Source of the DNA: an uncultured Bacilli bacterium
GTDB taxonomy: Bacteria; Bacillota_I; Bacilli_A; RF39; UBA660
DNA: 37,466 nucleotides
NCBI GenBank assembly: GCA_947629325.1
Contig: CANRDE010000009.1
Span: 1-37,466 of the forward strand
Direction of reading: 5' to 3'
Position numbers and translations under genes: made by a program. Below are positions 23,381-32,706 of this stretch, piece by piece. How positions within the stretch are numbered: the stretch's first letter is position 1; each line of letters begins with the position of its first letter. The notes beneath the pieces are model-generated. The model had not been told where the DNA came from and made no database searches. It saw nothing but the letters and a program-made list of their open reading frames with translations.

Positions 23381-24273
23381 TATTGGTTTAAATATTCTAA
23401 AGCATTAATTGCTGCCGTAGTCCCATCACTTGTAGCAACAGTTATTTGGCGAACTTTTTTATCTCTACAATCTCCTGCTACAAAAACGAAAGGAATATTT
23501 GTTCTACAATTATCACTTTCAATATATCCATATTCATTTATTTGCAATAAATTTTCTGCAATGCCACTTTGAGGAATTAACCCTATGGAAATGAACATTC
23601 CATCAATCTTAACGTTTTTTTCTCCTTTTTCATTTGATATATTAATGTTTTCCAATTCGTCTTGACCATTTATCTGATCAACTGAGGTGTTTAATAATAT
23701 TTCAATATTGTTTTTTTCGGCCATTTTTTGGATTAAAACTGCCTCAGCAGTCAAATGATCTATTTTTTGAATTAGATACACTTTTTTAGCAATATCGCTT
23801 AATGCTAAGGCATTGGTTACAGCGCTATTACCCCCGCCAATAACTGCAACAGTTTTATTCTTATAGAAAGCCCCATCACATGATACACAAAAATGAATAC
23901 CTTTTCCTATAAGATTTTCTTCATTATCTAATCCCAGTAGTTTATATTTAGAGCCAGAAGCAATAATTAAAGTTTTTCCTTCATAAGAATTATTTTCACC
24001 TATGACTTTAACATGATCATTAACAATAATATTTTTAGCTTCATCTAGTTCAATTTCAACATCTAAATTTGATAATTGTTCATACATATTATTAGCTAGT
24101 TCGCTACCACTTATAGAAGAATAACCGGGATAGTTTTCAATAATAGGTGAAGAGGCCATTTGGCCTCCTATACTTTCTTTTTCAATGATAATAACTTTTT
24201 TATTGGCTCTTTTAGCATATATTCCCGCGGTCATACCTGCAGGACCACAGCCAATGATAATTACGTCGTACAT
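23380..24273 (-). CDS. trxB: Thioredoxin reductase (NADPH, FAD)
   Basis: Reduces thioredoxin or glutaredoxin-like partners with NADPH. The FAD-binding motif GCGPAGMTAGIYA is at residues 8-20, the redox-active CVSC at 129-132, the NADPH-binding GGGNSA at 146-151 and the C-terminal FAD motif VFVAGDCRDK at about 264. 297 residues, slightly shorter than usual (about 310). It starts 3 bases after the nrdD stop, at the end of an operon whose NrdD carries a glutaredoxin-like domain, so it is the natural electron source for that enzyme. The protein could also serve general thiol homeostasis. Confidence 0.95.
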   Translation of the reverse strand: MYDVIIIGCGPAGMTAGIYAKRANKKVIIIEKESIGGQMASSPIIENYPGYSSISGSELANNMYEQLSNLDVEIELDEAKNIIVNDHVKVIGENNSYEGKTLIIASGSKYKLLGLDNEENLIGKGIHFCVSCDGAFYKNKTVAVIGGGNSAVTNALALSDIAKKVYLIQKIDHLTAEAVLIQKMAEKNNIEILLNTSVDQINGQDELENINISNEKGEKNVKIDGMFISIGLIPQSGIAENLLQINEYGYIESDNCRTNIPFVFVAGDCRDKKVRQITVATSDGTTAAINALEYLNQ

Positions 24274-24276
24274 ATT

Positions 24277-26610
24277 TTAATACTCTTCTATGAATTTTTT
24301 AATATTTGATAAGTTAACAATCTTAGTTACATCATTTTTATCAATATTAACTAAAGTTGGAGCTTGTTTTACTTCATATTTTTTAGTTAATTCTACTTGT
24401 TCCTCGGCATCAATAAACTCATATTTAATTTTTTTAGCATCTAATAATTTTTTGGCCATTTTACAATTAGGACATGTTTTAGTTCCGAATAATAGAAGAC
24501 CCTTTTTTTCTTGGCAATTGTCTTTTTCTTTAAGTTTTGAACAATCTATTTCATAAGATTTTCTGTTTTTATATTCTTGAGCTTTACCATCATTCCAATT
24601 TTTGACCGGACGATAATAACCGGTTATTCTGCTATAAACTTCAGTTTCTTCTCCACAAATAGGGCACTTAGTTGCTTCTCCAGTAATATAGCCATGATTT
24701 TTACATACGGAATAGATTGGTGATAAAGTGTAATAAGGTAAACGATAATTTTCGGCAATTTTTCTTACTAAATTAGCAGCGGCTTTCCAATCTTTTAATC
24801 TTTCACCTAAGAAAGCATGGAATACTGTTCCAGAAGTATATAAAGTTTGTAATTCGTCTTGAATATCTAATGCTTCAAATATATCATTTGTAAATCCAAC
24901 TGGTAAATGAGAACTATTGGTATAATATGGTGTTTCATTGTCTTTAGAAGCTGTAATAATATTTGGATATAAGCTTTTATCTTTTTTAGCAAAACGATAA
25001 GTGGTAGATTCAGCTGGAGTTGCTTCCAAATTATATAAGTCTCCATATTCTTCTTGATAGTCGGATAATTTTTCTCTCATGAAATTAAGAACATTTTTAG
25101 TAAATTTTTGCGCTTCCTCATTAGTTAAATCTTTCTTTATCCATTTGGCATTTAAACAGGCTTCATTCATTCCTACAAGTCCTATGGTAGAGAAATGATT
25201 ATTAAATGTTCCTAAATATCTTTTAGTATATGGATATAATCCTTCTTCTAATAGTTTAGTTATTACATTACGTTTTATTTTTAAACTTCTTGCTGCAATA
25301 TTCATTAATTTTTCTAATCGGGCATAAAAATCTTTTTCATCTTTAGCAAGATAAGCAATTCTTGGCATATTAATTGTAACTACACCAATTGAGCCAGTTG
25401 ATTCCCCACTACCAAAGAATCCTCCTGATTTCTTTCTTAATTCTCTTAAATCTAGTCTTAGACGGCAACACATACTACGAACATCACTAGGTTCCATATC
25501 GCTATTAATATAATTTGAAAAATAAGGAGTTCCATATTTAGCGGTCATTTCAAATAAAAGTTTATTATTTTCTGTTTCAGACCAATCAAAATTTTTAGTA
25601 ATTGAATAAGTAGGTATTGGATATTGGAAACCTCTTCCATTAGCATCGCCTTCAATCATAATTTCAATAAAGGCTTTATTAACCATATCCATTTCTTTTT
25701 GGCAATCTTTGTATTTAAAATCAACTTCTTTTCCCCCAATTATACAATTTAACTCTGCTAAGTCGTTCGGTACTGTCCAGTCTAAAGTAATATTAGTAAA
25801 TGGTGCTTGAGTTCCCCATCTACTTGGTGTATTTACTCCGTAAACAAAAGACTGAATACATTGTTTGGTTTGATCATAAGTTAAATTGTCAATTTTGACA
25901 AAAGGTGCTAAATAGGTATCAAAAGATGAGAAAGCTTGTGCTCCAGCCCATTCATTTTGCATAATTCCCAAAAAGTTAACCATTTGATTACATAATGTAG
26001 ATAGATGTTTAGCTGGGGAAGAAGTTATTTTACCAGGAACGCCTCCCAATCCTTCTTGAATAAGTTGTTTTAAACTCCAACCGGCACAATAACCAGTAAG
26101 CATTGATAAGTCGTGTAAATGTAAATCACAATTTCGATGGGCATTAGCTATTTCGTCATCATATACTTCACTCAACCAGTAATTAGCTGTAATAGCTCCG
26201 GAATTACTTAAAATTAAGCCTCCTACTGAATAAGTAACTGTAGAATTTTCTTTTACCCGCCAATCCGTAACATTAATATAACTATTTACTACATCTTTGT
26301 AGTCTAAAACAGTAGATTTTATATTACGCATTTTTTCATGTAAGCGTCGATATAAAATATAAGCTTTAGCCACTTCAGCATAATCAGCTTTAATTAATAC
26401 TTTTTCCACACTATCTTGAATATCTTCAACATTAATTATATTATCAACTATTTTGTCTGTAAAATCTGCGGTTACTTTTAATGACAAAAAGTCAATTACA
26501 TCAGGATCATAATTTTTATTTTCAGCTTCAAAAGCCTTAATAATTGCATCTCCTATTTTGTTAATTTCAAATGGAACTATTTTTCCGTCTCTTTTTCTTA
26601 CTTTATACAT
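24277..26610 (-). CDS. nrdD: Anaerobic (class III) ribonucleotide reductase fused to a glutaredoxin-like domain
   Basis: Makes deoxynucleotides from ribonucleoside triphosphates by glycyl-radical chemistry. Domains of the 777-residue protein: ATP cone (1 to about 93, VRKRDGKIVPFEINKIGDAI); alpha/beta barrel with SMCCRLRLDLREL, GSGESTGSIGVVTINMPRI and ATPAESTTYRF; zinc site VCKNHG and CPICG (C636, C649, C652); glycyl radical Gly664 in YSRITGYYRPV; and a glutaredoxin/thioredoxin-like tail (about 702-777) with TCPNC (C713, C716) and QAPTLV. The fused redoxin and adjacent trxB suggest reduction by NADPH through thiols rather than formate, as proposed for some NrdD subgroups. NrdG is encoded upstream in the same operon. 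Confidence 0.95.
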   Translation of the reverse strand: MYKVRKRDGKIVPFEINKIGDAIIKAFEAENKNYDPDVIDFLSLKVTADFTDKIVDNIINVEDIQDSVEKVLIKADYAEVAKAYILYRRLHEKMRNIKSTVLDYKDVVNSYINVTDWRVKENSTVTYSVGGLILSNSGAITANYWLSEVYDDEIANAHRNCDLHLHDLSMLTGYCAGWSLKQLIQEGLGGVPGKITSSPAKHLSTLCNQMVNFLGIMQNEWAGAQAFSSFDTYLAPFVKIDNLTYDQTKQCIQSFVYGVNTPSRWGTQAPFTNITLDWTVPNDLAELNCIIGGKEVDFKYKDCQKEMDMVNKAFIEIMIEGDANGRGFQYPIPTYSITKNFDWSETENNKLLFEMTAKYGTPYFSNYINSDMEPSDVRSMCCRLRLDLRELRKKSGGFFGSGESTGSIGVVTINMPRIAYLAKDEKDFYARLEKLMNIAARSLKIKRNVITKLLEEGLYPYTKRYLGTFNNHFSTIGLVGMNEACLNAKWIKKDLTNEEAQKFTKNVLNFMREKLSDYQEEYGDLYNLEATPAESTTYRFAKKDKSLYPNIITASKDNETPYYTNSSHLPVGFTNDIFEALDIQDELQTLYTSGTVFHAFLGERLKDWKAAANLVRKIAENYRLPYYTLSPIYSVCKNHGYITGEATKCPICGEETEVYSRITGYYRPVKNWNDGKAQEYKNRKSYEIDCSKLKEKDNCQEKKGLLLFGTKTCPNCKMAKKLLDAKKIKYEFIDAEEQVELTKKYEVKQAPTLVNIDKNDVTKIVNLSNIKKFIEEY

Positions 26611-26634
26611 TTTTACCTCTCTCCTTCTATATAT

Positions 26635-27318
26635 TTATCTAACGTCAACGTTAGGAAATACCATATTTAATTCTTTTTTAAAATTATCTAGTTCTTCTTC
26701 ACTAAATCCAGTTAATCCTTTTTTTAAAACAGTATTACAATCTCGATAATTTTGAATGTAATATTTACAACTTGGACCTATATATTGACATATATTCTTT
26801 AATTTATTTAAATTGTGTTTTTGTTTAACGATAGTTGTTCTAAATTCAAATTCAATTTTAGAATTTTTCAATATCTCAATACTTTGTTTAATTTTTTCTA
26901 AATTTACTTTTTTAACTCCAATAGTATCAGCATAGTCTTCAAAATCATTTTTAATATCCATGGCCACATAGTCGATTAATTTATTATTTATTAAATCTAT
27001 TAGAAGATCAGGATTTGATCCATTGGTATCAAGCTTTATTTTGTAACCTAATGATTTTATTTTTTGAATAAATTCTTTTATATCTTTTTGTAATAAAGGT
27101 TCACCGCCACTTATTACGACTCCATCAAGCAAACCTTTTCTCTTTATTAAATAAGTAAGTACATCTTTTTCTTCGATTTGATTTAAAGCCTCGGAGTCTA
27201 AAAGATCTTTATTATGACAATAGGGACATCTAAAATTGCATCCTTGAGTAAATATTAAACAGGCTACTGTATCCGGGAAATCTAATAATGTTAATTTTTG
27301 TAATCCAGCAATTTTCAA
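26635..27318 (-). CDS. nrdG: Anaerobic ribonucleotide reductase activating protein (radical SAM)
   Basis: Installs the glycyl radical on NrdD using S-adenosylmethionine and a 4Fe-4S cluster. The cluster motif C-x3-C-x2-C is CNFRCPYC (C27, C31, C34), followed by the SAM-binding VISGGEPLL. Other supporting pieces are KLTLLDFPDTVACLIFTQG at the start and DIKND mid-protein. At 227 residues it is the longer NrdG type found with redoxin-dependent NrdD, in contrast to the short E. coli form. Start TTG 27318 follows TAGGAATA, which overlaps the stop of the upstream gene, so translation is probably coupled. nrdD follows after 24 bases. Confidence 0.94.
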   Translation of the reverse strand: MKIAGLQKLTLLDFPDTVACLIFTQGCNFRCPYCHNKDLLDSEALNQIEEKDVLTYLIKRKGLLDGVVISGGEPLLQKDIKEFIQKIKSLGYKIKLDTNGSNPDLLIDLINNKLIDYVAMDIKNDFEDYADTIGVKKVNLEKIKQSIEILKNSKIEFEFRTTIVKQKHNLNKLKNICQYIGPSCKYYIQNYRDCNTVLKKGLTGFSEEELDNFKKELNMVFPNVDVR

Positions 27319-27325
27319 AATATTC

Positions 27326-29302
27326 CTACTTTCTATAACTAAATTTAATTAGACCAATGTCTGAATTAATTGCCGTTTTTAAATATTCCAATAATTTCTT
27401 GACACTACAATTTTTGGCTATAGGATATTCAGTCAGGCATCCTCCTGTTAAACTTTTTTGACAAGAACTTATATATTTTAAAAATTCATTAAAATCATTT
27501 TTATGTTGATATATATTATCAATTCTTTCATAAGCATTTTTGTCTGTTATTCCTTTTTTTATGCCAAAAATGGCTTTGTCTAATTCCATTAATTTTTTTT
27601 GAGGCCTATATTTATTAGTTTCACTAACTACAAAATTTAAGTTTGACTCTTTAGTATATTTTTGACATTTTAAATTGATATAATTTATTATTTCATATAT
27701 TAATTTTTCTTGTTGTTCTTTATCACTTTCTATACTTAAAGCACATTCATAAAGGCCAACTAAACCAATATTTAAAATGCCTTTTTTGATAACTTTTCTA
27801 ATTTTTTGCCCTTTTTCTAATTTATCATCATCAATAATATTATTATTAAATATTATCTGGTAATTGTCTCGGTTTTTGTCTCCAATGGTTTCAAAAATCG
27901 ATATTAATGCATTTTTGGCTAAGTCTAATAATTCATCTAATTCGCTATATAAGTTTTTGATGGTGTTATGTGTATATTTTAGCCCTAATCTACCAATATT
28001 GATTGATACTGAACACACAATCATTCGTCCATTTACACAATATTCATCATATATAGAATTTTCAAAGATTCTTTTTCCATCACTAAAATATTCAGCATAA
28101 TTTTCACCATATTTATTATAAGAATTATCAATGAAGGCAAACATAATATTTTTATCTTCAATAACAAGCTCTGCTGCTTTATTTAATAGTTCATTATTAA
28201 AATCTTTTTTTATGTTAAATATTGTGGTCACATTTTCTAATTTATCTAAGCTAGCTAATATTTTTAAATAACTATTATTAATCATTAAACCTTCTATACT
28301 ATCGTTACAACCAATAGTTATAGTATATTTTTTATTTTCTTTATAATTATTATTTAGTGAAATTAGAATTTTTTTCAAATCATTTTCTAAAGATGTTATT
28401 ATAAATTCGGTAGTATCGTTATAACTAATTTCAAATATTTCACTAACGCGTTTATTTAAAATAAAGGAATTAAATATTTCAATGTCAAAATTAATACTTT
28501 CTTCTTTATCAACTATTTCAAAGATTTTTTTAATATTAATATATTCTAAATAACCGGTTATTTCTAAATATTTAGTTAAACAATTTTTAAATTTATTTTT
28601 AAATCTGGTAATAATTAAACTAGTTAAAAGAATATCTAATGAATCTATTGCAATTTCGCCATCTATTTCACTTTTAGCATCTAAAGCTTCAGAAATGAAA
28701 TCGTTGGGAAAAGATTCGTTAATATGTTTTTTAAAAATCATATGTGTTGAAGATAATTTACCTAAATTAAAATAATCTAAATTATGTATATATATGCTTC
28801 CTTCTTCATGGGCTCTAACTAGTTTATTATCTAGCACATAGGTTTTGGTATATTCTGCAGCAATAGTCTTTCCAAAATCTAATAATATTTCATTTGGGTT
28901 GCCATTAAAACTATTTTTATTGGTAGTAATTCTTTCCACTGCTTTGGCAAATTTATGTTGTTGTTTAATGCCAAAGGCTTTTCTAGAAGCCGCTCTTCTA
29001 ATTCTATAATCATTAAAAACATAATAGACATCATTATAACCATTTTCTTTCAATTTAGTTTCGATTATGTCTTGGATGTCCTCGACATTAATTGTTTTTC
29101 TATCACTATAGGTATTATTAATATATTTTAAAACATCTTCATAAACTTTATTAATTTCTTTTTCGGAATTGGTTTGACGAGATTGGTCAAAAGCTTTTTT
29201 AATAGCCAATGCAATTTTGTAATTATTGAATTCAACTCTTTGACCGCTTCTTTTTACTACTACTAAGTCTTTAATTGTAATATCATTAATTAAATCTGAC
29301 AT
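27326..29302 (-). CDS. NrdD paralog lacking the zinc and glycyl-radical C-terminus (putative pseudoenzyme)
   Basis: 658 residues. An ATP cone opens the protein (about 12-105: VVVKRSGQRVEFNNYKIALA, then NVEDIQDIIE and YNDVYYVFNDYRIRR). The barrel region follows the NrdD order: EGSIYIHNLDYFNLG, YCVNGRMIVCSVSINIGRLG and ILNIGLVGLYECALSIE. The end, SDIGLIKFSYRK, aligns with NrdD LPYYTLSP, after which the real enzyme has CKNHG, CPICG and RITGY; here the chain stops. Hence no radical site. It is first gene of the nrd operon, sharing promoter with nrdG and nrdD. A regulatory or structural partner of NrdD is the best guess; a decaying duplicate is the alternative, but the long intact frame argues against simple decay. 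Confidence 0.8.
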   Translation of the reverse strand: MSDLINDITIKDLVVVKRSGQRVEFNNYKIALAIKKAFDQSRQTNSEKEINKVYEDVLKYINNTYSDRKTINVEDIQDIIETKLKENGYNDVYYVFNDYRIRRAASRKAFGIKQQHKFAKAVERITTNKNSFNGNPNEILLDFGKTIAAEYTKTYVLDNKLVRAHEEGSIYIHNLDYFNLGKLSSTHMIFKKHINESFPNDFISEALDAKSEIDGEIAIDSLDILLTSLIITRFKNKFKNCLTKYLEITGYLEYINIKKIFEIVDKEESINFDIEIFNSFILNKRVSEIFEISYNDTTEFIITSLENDLKKILISLNNNYKENKKYTITIGCNDSIEGLMINNSYLKILASLDKLENVTTIFNIKKDFNNELLNKAAELVIEDKNIMFAFIDNSYNKYGENYAEYFSDGKRIFENSIYDEYCVNGRMIVCSVSINIGRLGLKYTHNTIKNLYSELDELLDLAKNALISIFETIGDKNRDNYQIIFNNNIIDDDKLEKGQKIRKVIKKGILNIGLVGLYECALSIESDKEQQEKLIYEIINYINLKCQKYTKESNLNFVVSETNKYRPQKKLMELDKAIFGIKKGITDKNAYERIDNIYQHKNDFNEFLKYISSCQKSLTGGCLTEYPIAKNCSVKKLLEYLKTAINSDIGLIKFSYRK

Positions 29303-29330
29303 TTTAACCACCTATTTTTAACTTAACTAA

Positions 29331-29359
29331 ATAATATCAAAGCCGATACTATGTGTCAA
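29331..29359 (-). promoter_or_regulatory. Sigma-A promoter of the nrd-trxB operon
   Basis: On the minus strand TTGACA (29359-29354), 17-base spacer, TATTAT (29336-29331). Start codon at 29302 with AGGTGG upstream. I see no clear NrdR box pair beside it. Confidence 0.75.
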
Positions 29360-29732
29360 TGTTTTTTAAAGCAAAAAAATATTTTTTTGAAAAAACATTT
29401 TTTTAAAAGTTGAAAAAAATTGTTTAAAAAAACATTTTGACATGAAAAAACCTTATATTATGGGCACTTTTAAATTGAAATAGCGTTTTTACTCAGGAAA
29501 AATTGGATTAACATTTTTTTACATGTCTATTTTTTGAAAAAATTATGATTTGTTTTTTTAGCTTTTTTTACTAGTTTAAAACGTGAATTTATAAAGGCAC
29601 TTGGTAAAAATCTTTTTGAAAAATATAGGCAGTTTTAGGCTTTTTAAGCCTCTTTAGGAGAATATTTAATAATTATTATATTTATTTTTTTTTAAAATTG
29701 TGATAAGGTAATCTAAAGAAAAGGAGAGTTTT
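29360..29732. other. AT-rich intergenic region with homopolymer runs
   Basis: Divergent spacer between the nrd operon and the DUF1015 gene. It is dominated by A- and T-runs of 5-9 bases, with a palindrome AGGCTT-TTT-AAGCCT at 29637-29651. No reading frame and no recognised RNA family. A ribosome binding site AAAGGAGAG precedes the next gene. Confidence 0.5.
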
Positions 29733-30989
29733 ATGATACCATTTAAAAGAGCAAATATACTAATCCCCAAAAATGTGGATATGACAAAGTGGAGTGTTGT
29801 AGCTTGTGATCAATATACAAGTGAACCTGAATATTGGAAGGAAGTAGAAGAAATTGTTGGCGATGCACCTTCTACTCTAAGAATTACCTTACCAGAAATT
29901 TTTTTGGAAGATGCTGATGTTGATGATAAAATTGCGAAAATAAATACAACAATGAAAGAATATTTAGATCAAGATCTTTTTACAGAACTGCCAAATACAA
30001 TGTTATATATTGAAAGAAAACAAAGTGATGGTAGAGTTAGAGAAGGATTAATAGGAATGATTGATTTAGAGGATTATTCTTATGAACAAGGGTCAAGTTC
30101 TTTAATAAGGGCTACAGAAAAAACTGTAATTGAGAGAATACCCCCTAGACTTAAAGTAAGAGATAACGCTTATTTAGAATTACCTCATATAATGATTCTA
30201 ATTGATGATGATAAAAAAGAAATAATTGAAAATTTGAAAAATGAAGTCACAGAAAATGATAAAGTTTATGATTTTGACTTGATGAAAAAAGGTGGCCACA
30301 TAACTGGCTATAAATTAAGTGACAAAAGTATAGATAATGTATTAAATCATTTAGAAGCGTTAAGTAATAAAGAAAATTTTGAACAAAAATATAATGTTCA
30401 TGATAAAGGCGTTTTATTATTCGCCATGGGCGATGGAAATCATTCATTAGCCACTGCCAAAACAAAATATGAAAATTTAAAGAAAACAATGAGTGAAGAA
30501 GAGTACTTAAATCATCCGGCTAGATATGCTTTGGTTGAACTTGTAAATCTACATAGTGATGCTTTAGAATTTGAAGCAATTCATCGTGTTATTTTTGATA
30601 CAGATGTAAATGATTTAATAGATTCATTATATAAATATTATGATATAAATGAAAATGGGGAAGGCCAAGAATTTGAGTTAGTTACTGAATCAATGGATAA
30701 AAAATTATATATTTCTAACCCTAAATCTAATATTGTAGTTGGATCAATTCAAATGTTTTTAGATGAATATTTAAAAAATAATAAAGGAAAAATTGATTAT
30801 ATTCATGGTGACGATACAACTAGAACAATGGGTAAAGAAAAAGGAAATGTGGGAATATTGTTTAAACCAATGTTAAAAAGCGAATTATATAAAACCGTTA
30901 TATTAGATGGCGCCCTTCCACGAAAAACATTCTCAATGGGTCACAGTTATGATAAAAGATATTATTTAGAAGCAAGAAAAATAAAATAA
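29733..30989 (+). CDS. DUF1015 family protein
   Basis: 418 residues matching DUF1015: MIPFKRANILIPKNVDMTKW with DQYTSEPEYW, ATEKTVIERIPPR, the strongly conserved FAMGDGNHSLATAK, and a C-terminal GALPRKTFSMGHSYDKRYYL. Cytoplasmic, with no signal or membrane segment. The molecular function of the family is not established; in anaerobes it is often found near amino-acid or serine metabolism genes, but nothing of that kind is adjacent here. It is a single-gene unit ended by the hairpin at 31011. Confidence 0.9.
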   Translation: MIPFKRANILIPKNVDMTKWSVVACDQYTSEPEYWKEVEEIVGDAPSTLRITLPEIFLEDADVDDKIAKINTTMKEYLDQDLFTELPNTMLYIERKQSDGRVREGLIGMIDLEDYSYEQGSSSLIRATEKTVIERIPPRLKVRDNAYLELPHIMILIDDDKKEIIENLKNEVTENDKVYDFDLMKKGGHITGYKLSDKSIDNVLNHLEALSNKENFEQKYNVHDKGVLLFAMGDGNHSLATAKTKYENLKKTMSEEEYLNHPARYALVELVNLHSDALEFEAIHRVIFDTDVNDLIDSLYKYYDINENGEGQEFELVTESMDKKLYISNPKSNIVVGSIQMFLDEYLKNNKGKIDYIHGDDTTRTMGKEKGNVGILFKPMLKSELYKTVILDGALPRKTFSMGHSYDKRYYLEARKIK

Positions 30990-31010
30990 TTAATATTTTA
31001 TGAAAATGAT

Positions 31011-31030
31011 AGCACACTTTGTGCTTTTTT
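31011..31030 (+). terminator. Rho-independent terminator after the DUF1015 gene
   Basis: AGCACA (31011-31016) pairs with TGTGCT (31020-31025) around CTT, followed by a T-run. Confidence 0.8.
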
Positions 31031-31122
31031 CATGCCTTTTTAAACATTTTCTGAAGTTTGATTTAAAATGAAATTAAATAATTTTACCATTATATAACCA
31101 TATTAATATTAAGGAGCAAAAT

Positions 31123-32640
31123 ATGAAAAAGAAAAAATTGCTAATAATTGGGAGTGCTGGGTTTTTAATTATTTTATTTTTGTTGTTAATACTTAATAGG
31201 TTTAATAAAATTAATAGTAGTAGAAGTATAAAATATGAAAGCAAAAAACTAACTTATCAAATAATTGATTCAAAAAATTCATGTGATGAAAAGAAAAACC
31301 TTATTTTTGAAGATAAAGAATATAAATATTATCTTCCTTGTAGTAAAAAAGAAGAAATAATAATAAAATTTTCTAATGGAGATGAATATACTTTGAAAGA
31401 AATTTTAGATAAAAATATTATTTCTTTAGATGATTTAGTAAAAAAAGGTTTAAATGTTGAAAAAGAAGCAGTTTTCAACAATCAAAATTCTACTTTTTCC
31501 CCATCATCATCAAATACTAACGAAGAAAAAGAAATAAAGGAAGACGATAAATTAATTTTAAATATAAAAGAAATTCAAAATTATAATAAAGGAATAAAAA
31601 GAAAGGCTGATATGGTCTATGATTTAGACACAATTAAAGAACTGTCAAAAACTGAAGTTTTAAATTATATAATGGCTTATGAAATGCCAAATTTACCAAA
31701 ATATAATGGTAATGATGAATTAACTTTAGAAAATACCCAAGAAATTTTAGCCAATCGTAACCTAGACGATATCTCTGATGTTACCAAAGTCATAAACGGA
31801 ATAATTGTTGAAAGAGCCAATTTAAGAAGTTTTCCCACTAATATTCATTTTTATGATTCTCAAAACGTCATGGATTTTGACAGATTGCAGGAGACGGAAT
31901 TGCATGTTAATACACCAGTTATAATTTTGCATGAGAGTAAAGATCATGAATGGAATTTTGTTATCAGTCCTTTTTATGCTGGTTGGGTTCTAAAGAAATC
32001 TATTGCCTATGCGACAGATGATGATATATCTTTTTTCACTAATAATGCTAATTTTGGTATCATTATTGAGCCTCTCGTAAGAGTTGGCGATGTCGATCTT
32101 GATATGAGTGTTAAATTACCTTATGTGGGAGAAAATTCTACTGAATATCAACTAATAATTCCGGGAAAAGATGCCAAAGGCAATGTTGTGCGAAAAGATA
32201 TTTCAATTTTAAAAAAATATTTAAGTATTGGCTATTTACCATATACCAAGAATAATGTTTATAAACAGGCCCAAAAATATTTAGGACATAATTATAGTTG
32301 GGGTGGAATGGATAATGGTGTCGATTGTTCTAGTTTTATCAGTAATGTATATCGAACATTTGGGTTTTATTTTCCCAGAAATACATCTAGTCAAAATAAA
32401 AGCGTTGGCAATGTTACTAATTTAGCGGAATTGACTCCTAGGGAAAAATTACAAGTAATTAAAAATACAAATCCCAGTCTTTTGTTTCAAAATGGTCATG
32501 TAATGTTATATTTAGGAACGGACAATGATAAACATTTAATTATTCATGCCTCGGGTAGTGAAATGAAAGTAGTAATTACTGAATTAAGTTTAAATTCTAA
32601 TTATTTAAAAAACATAAATAAATTAGTAACCATTTATTAG
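31123..32640 (+). CDS. Membrane-anchored SH3-NlpC/P60 peptidoglycan endopeptidase
   Basis: Cleaves cell-wall peptides, probably gamma-D-glutamyl bonds. 505 residues: N-terminal helix (residues 5-25) anchors it outside; residues about 53-115 form a small domain with two Cys (SCDEKK and LPCSKKE); about 170-300 holds an SLAP-type SH3 region (VERANLRSFPTN, EWNFVISPFYAGWV); the C-terminal NlpC/P60 domain (about 390-505) has Cys402 in GVDCSSF, His459 in NGHVMLYLG and His475 in IIHASG. It resembles YkfC-type enzymes, whose SH3 domains restrict substrates to stem peptides with a free N-terminus. ATG 31123 follows AAGGAG. Confidence 0.88.
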   Translation: MKKKKLLIIGSAGFLIILFLLLILNRFNKINSSRSIKYESKKLTYQIIDSKNSCDEKKNLIFEDKEYKYYLPCSKKEEIIIKFSNGDEYTLKEILDKNIISLDDLVKKGLNVEKEAVFNNQNSTFSPSSSNTNEEKEIKEDDKLILNIKEIQNYNKGIKRKADMVYDLDTIKELSKTEVLNYIMAYEMPNLPKYNGNDELTLENTQEILANRNLDDISDVTKVINGIIVERANLRSFPTNIHFYDSQNVMDFDRLQETELHVNTPVIILHESKDHEWNFVISPFYAGWVLKKSIAYATDDDISFFTNNANFGIIIEPLVRVGDVDLDMSVKLPYVGENSTEYQLIIPGKDAKGNVVRKDISILKKYLSIGYLPYTKNNVYKQAQKYLGHNYSWGGMDNGVDCSSFISNVYRTFGFYFPRNTSSQNKSVGNVTNLAELTPREKLQVIKNTNPSLLFQNGHVMLYLGTDNDKHLIIHASGSEMKVVITELSLNSNYLKNINKLVTIY

Positions 32641-32649
32641 TAACAAGTG

Positions 32650-32678
32650 TTGTTAAAAAAAGAAATATTAGTTATAAT
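32650..32678 (+). promoter_or_regulatory. Sigma-A promoter for prfB, overlapped by an inverted repeat
   Basis: TTGTTA (32650-32655), 17-base spacer, TATAAT (32673-32678). The -35 is the right arm of the inverted repeat TAACAA-GTG-TTGTTA (32641-32655), which could be an operator. Confidence 0.65.
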
Positions 32679-32706
32679 AACTTTATAAAGGAAGAAAAAT
32701 TATAAT

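Noticed and set aside
29637-29651. Terminator AGGCTT-TTT-AAGCCT upstream of the DUF1015 gene
   Set aside because: Short loop, no following T-run, and no upstream gene on that strand to terminate.
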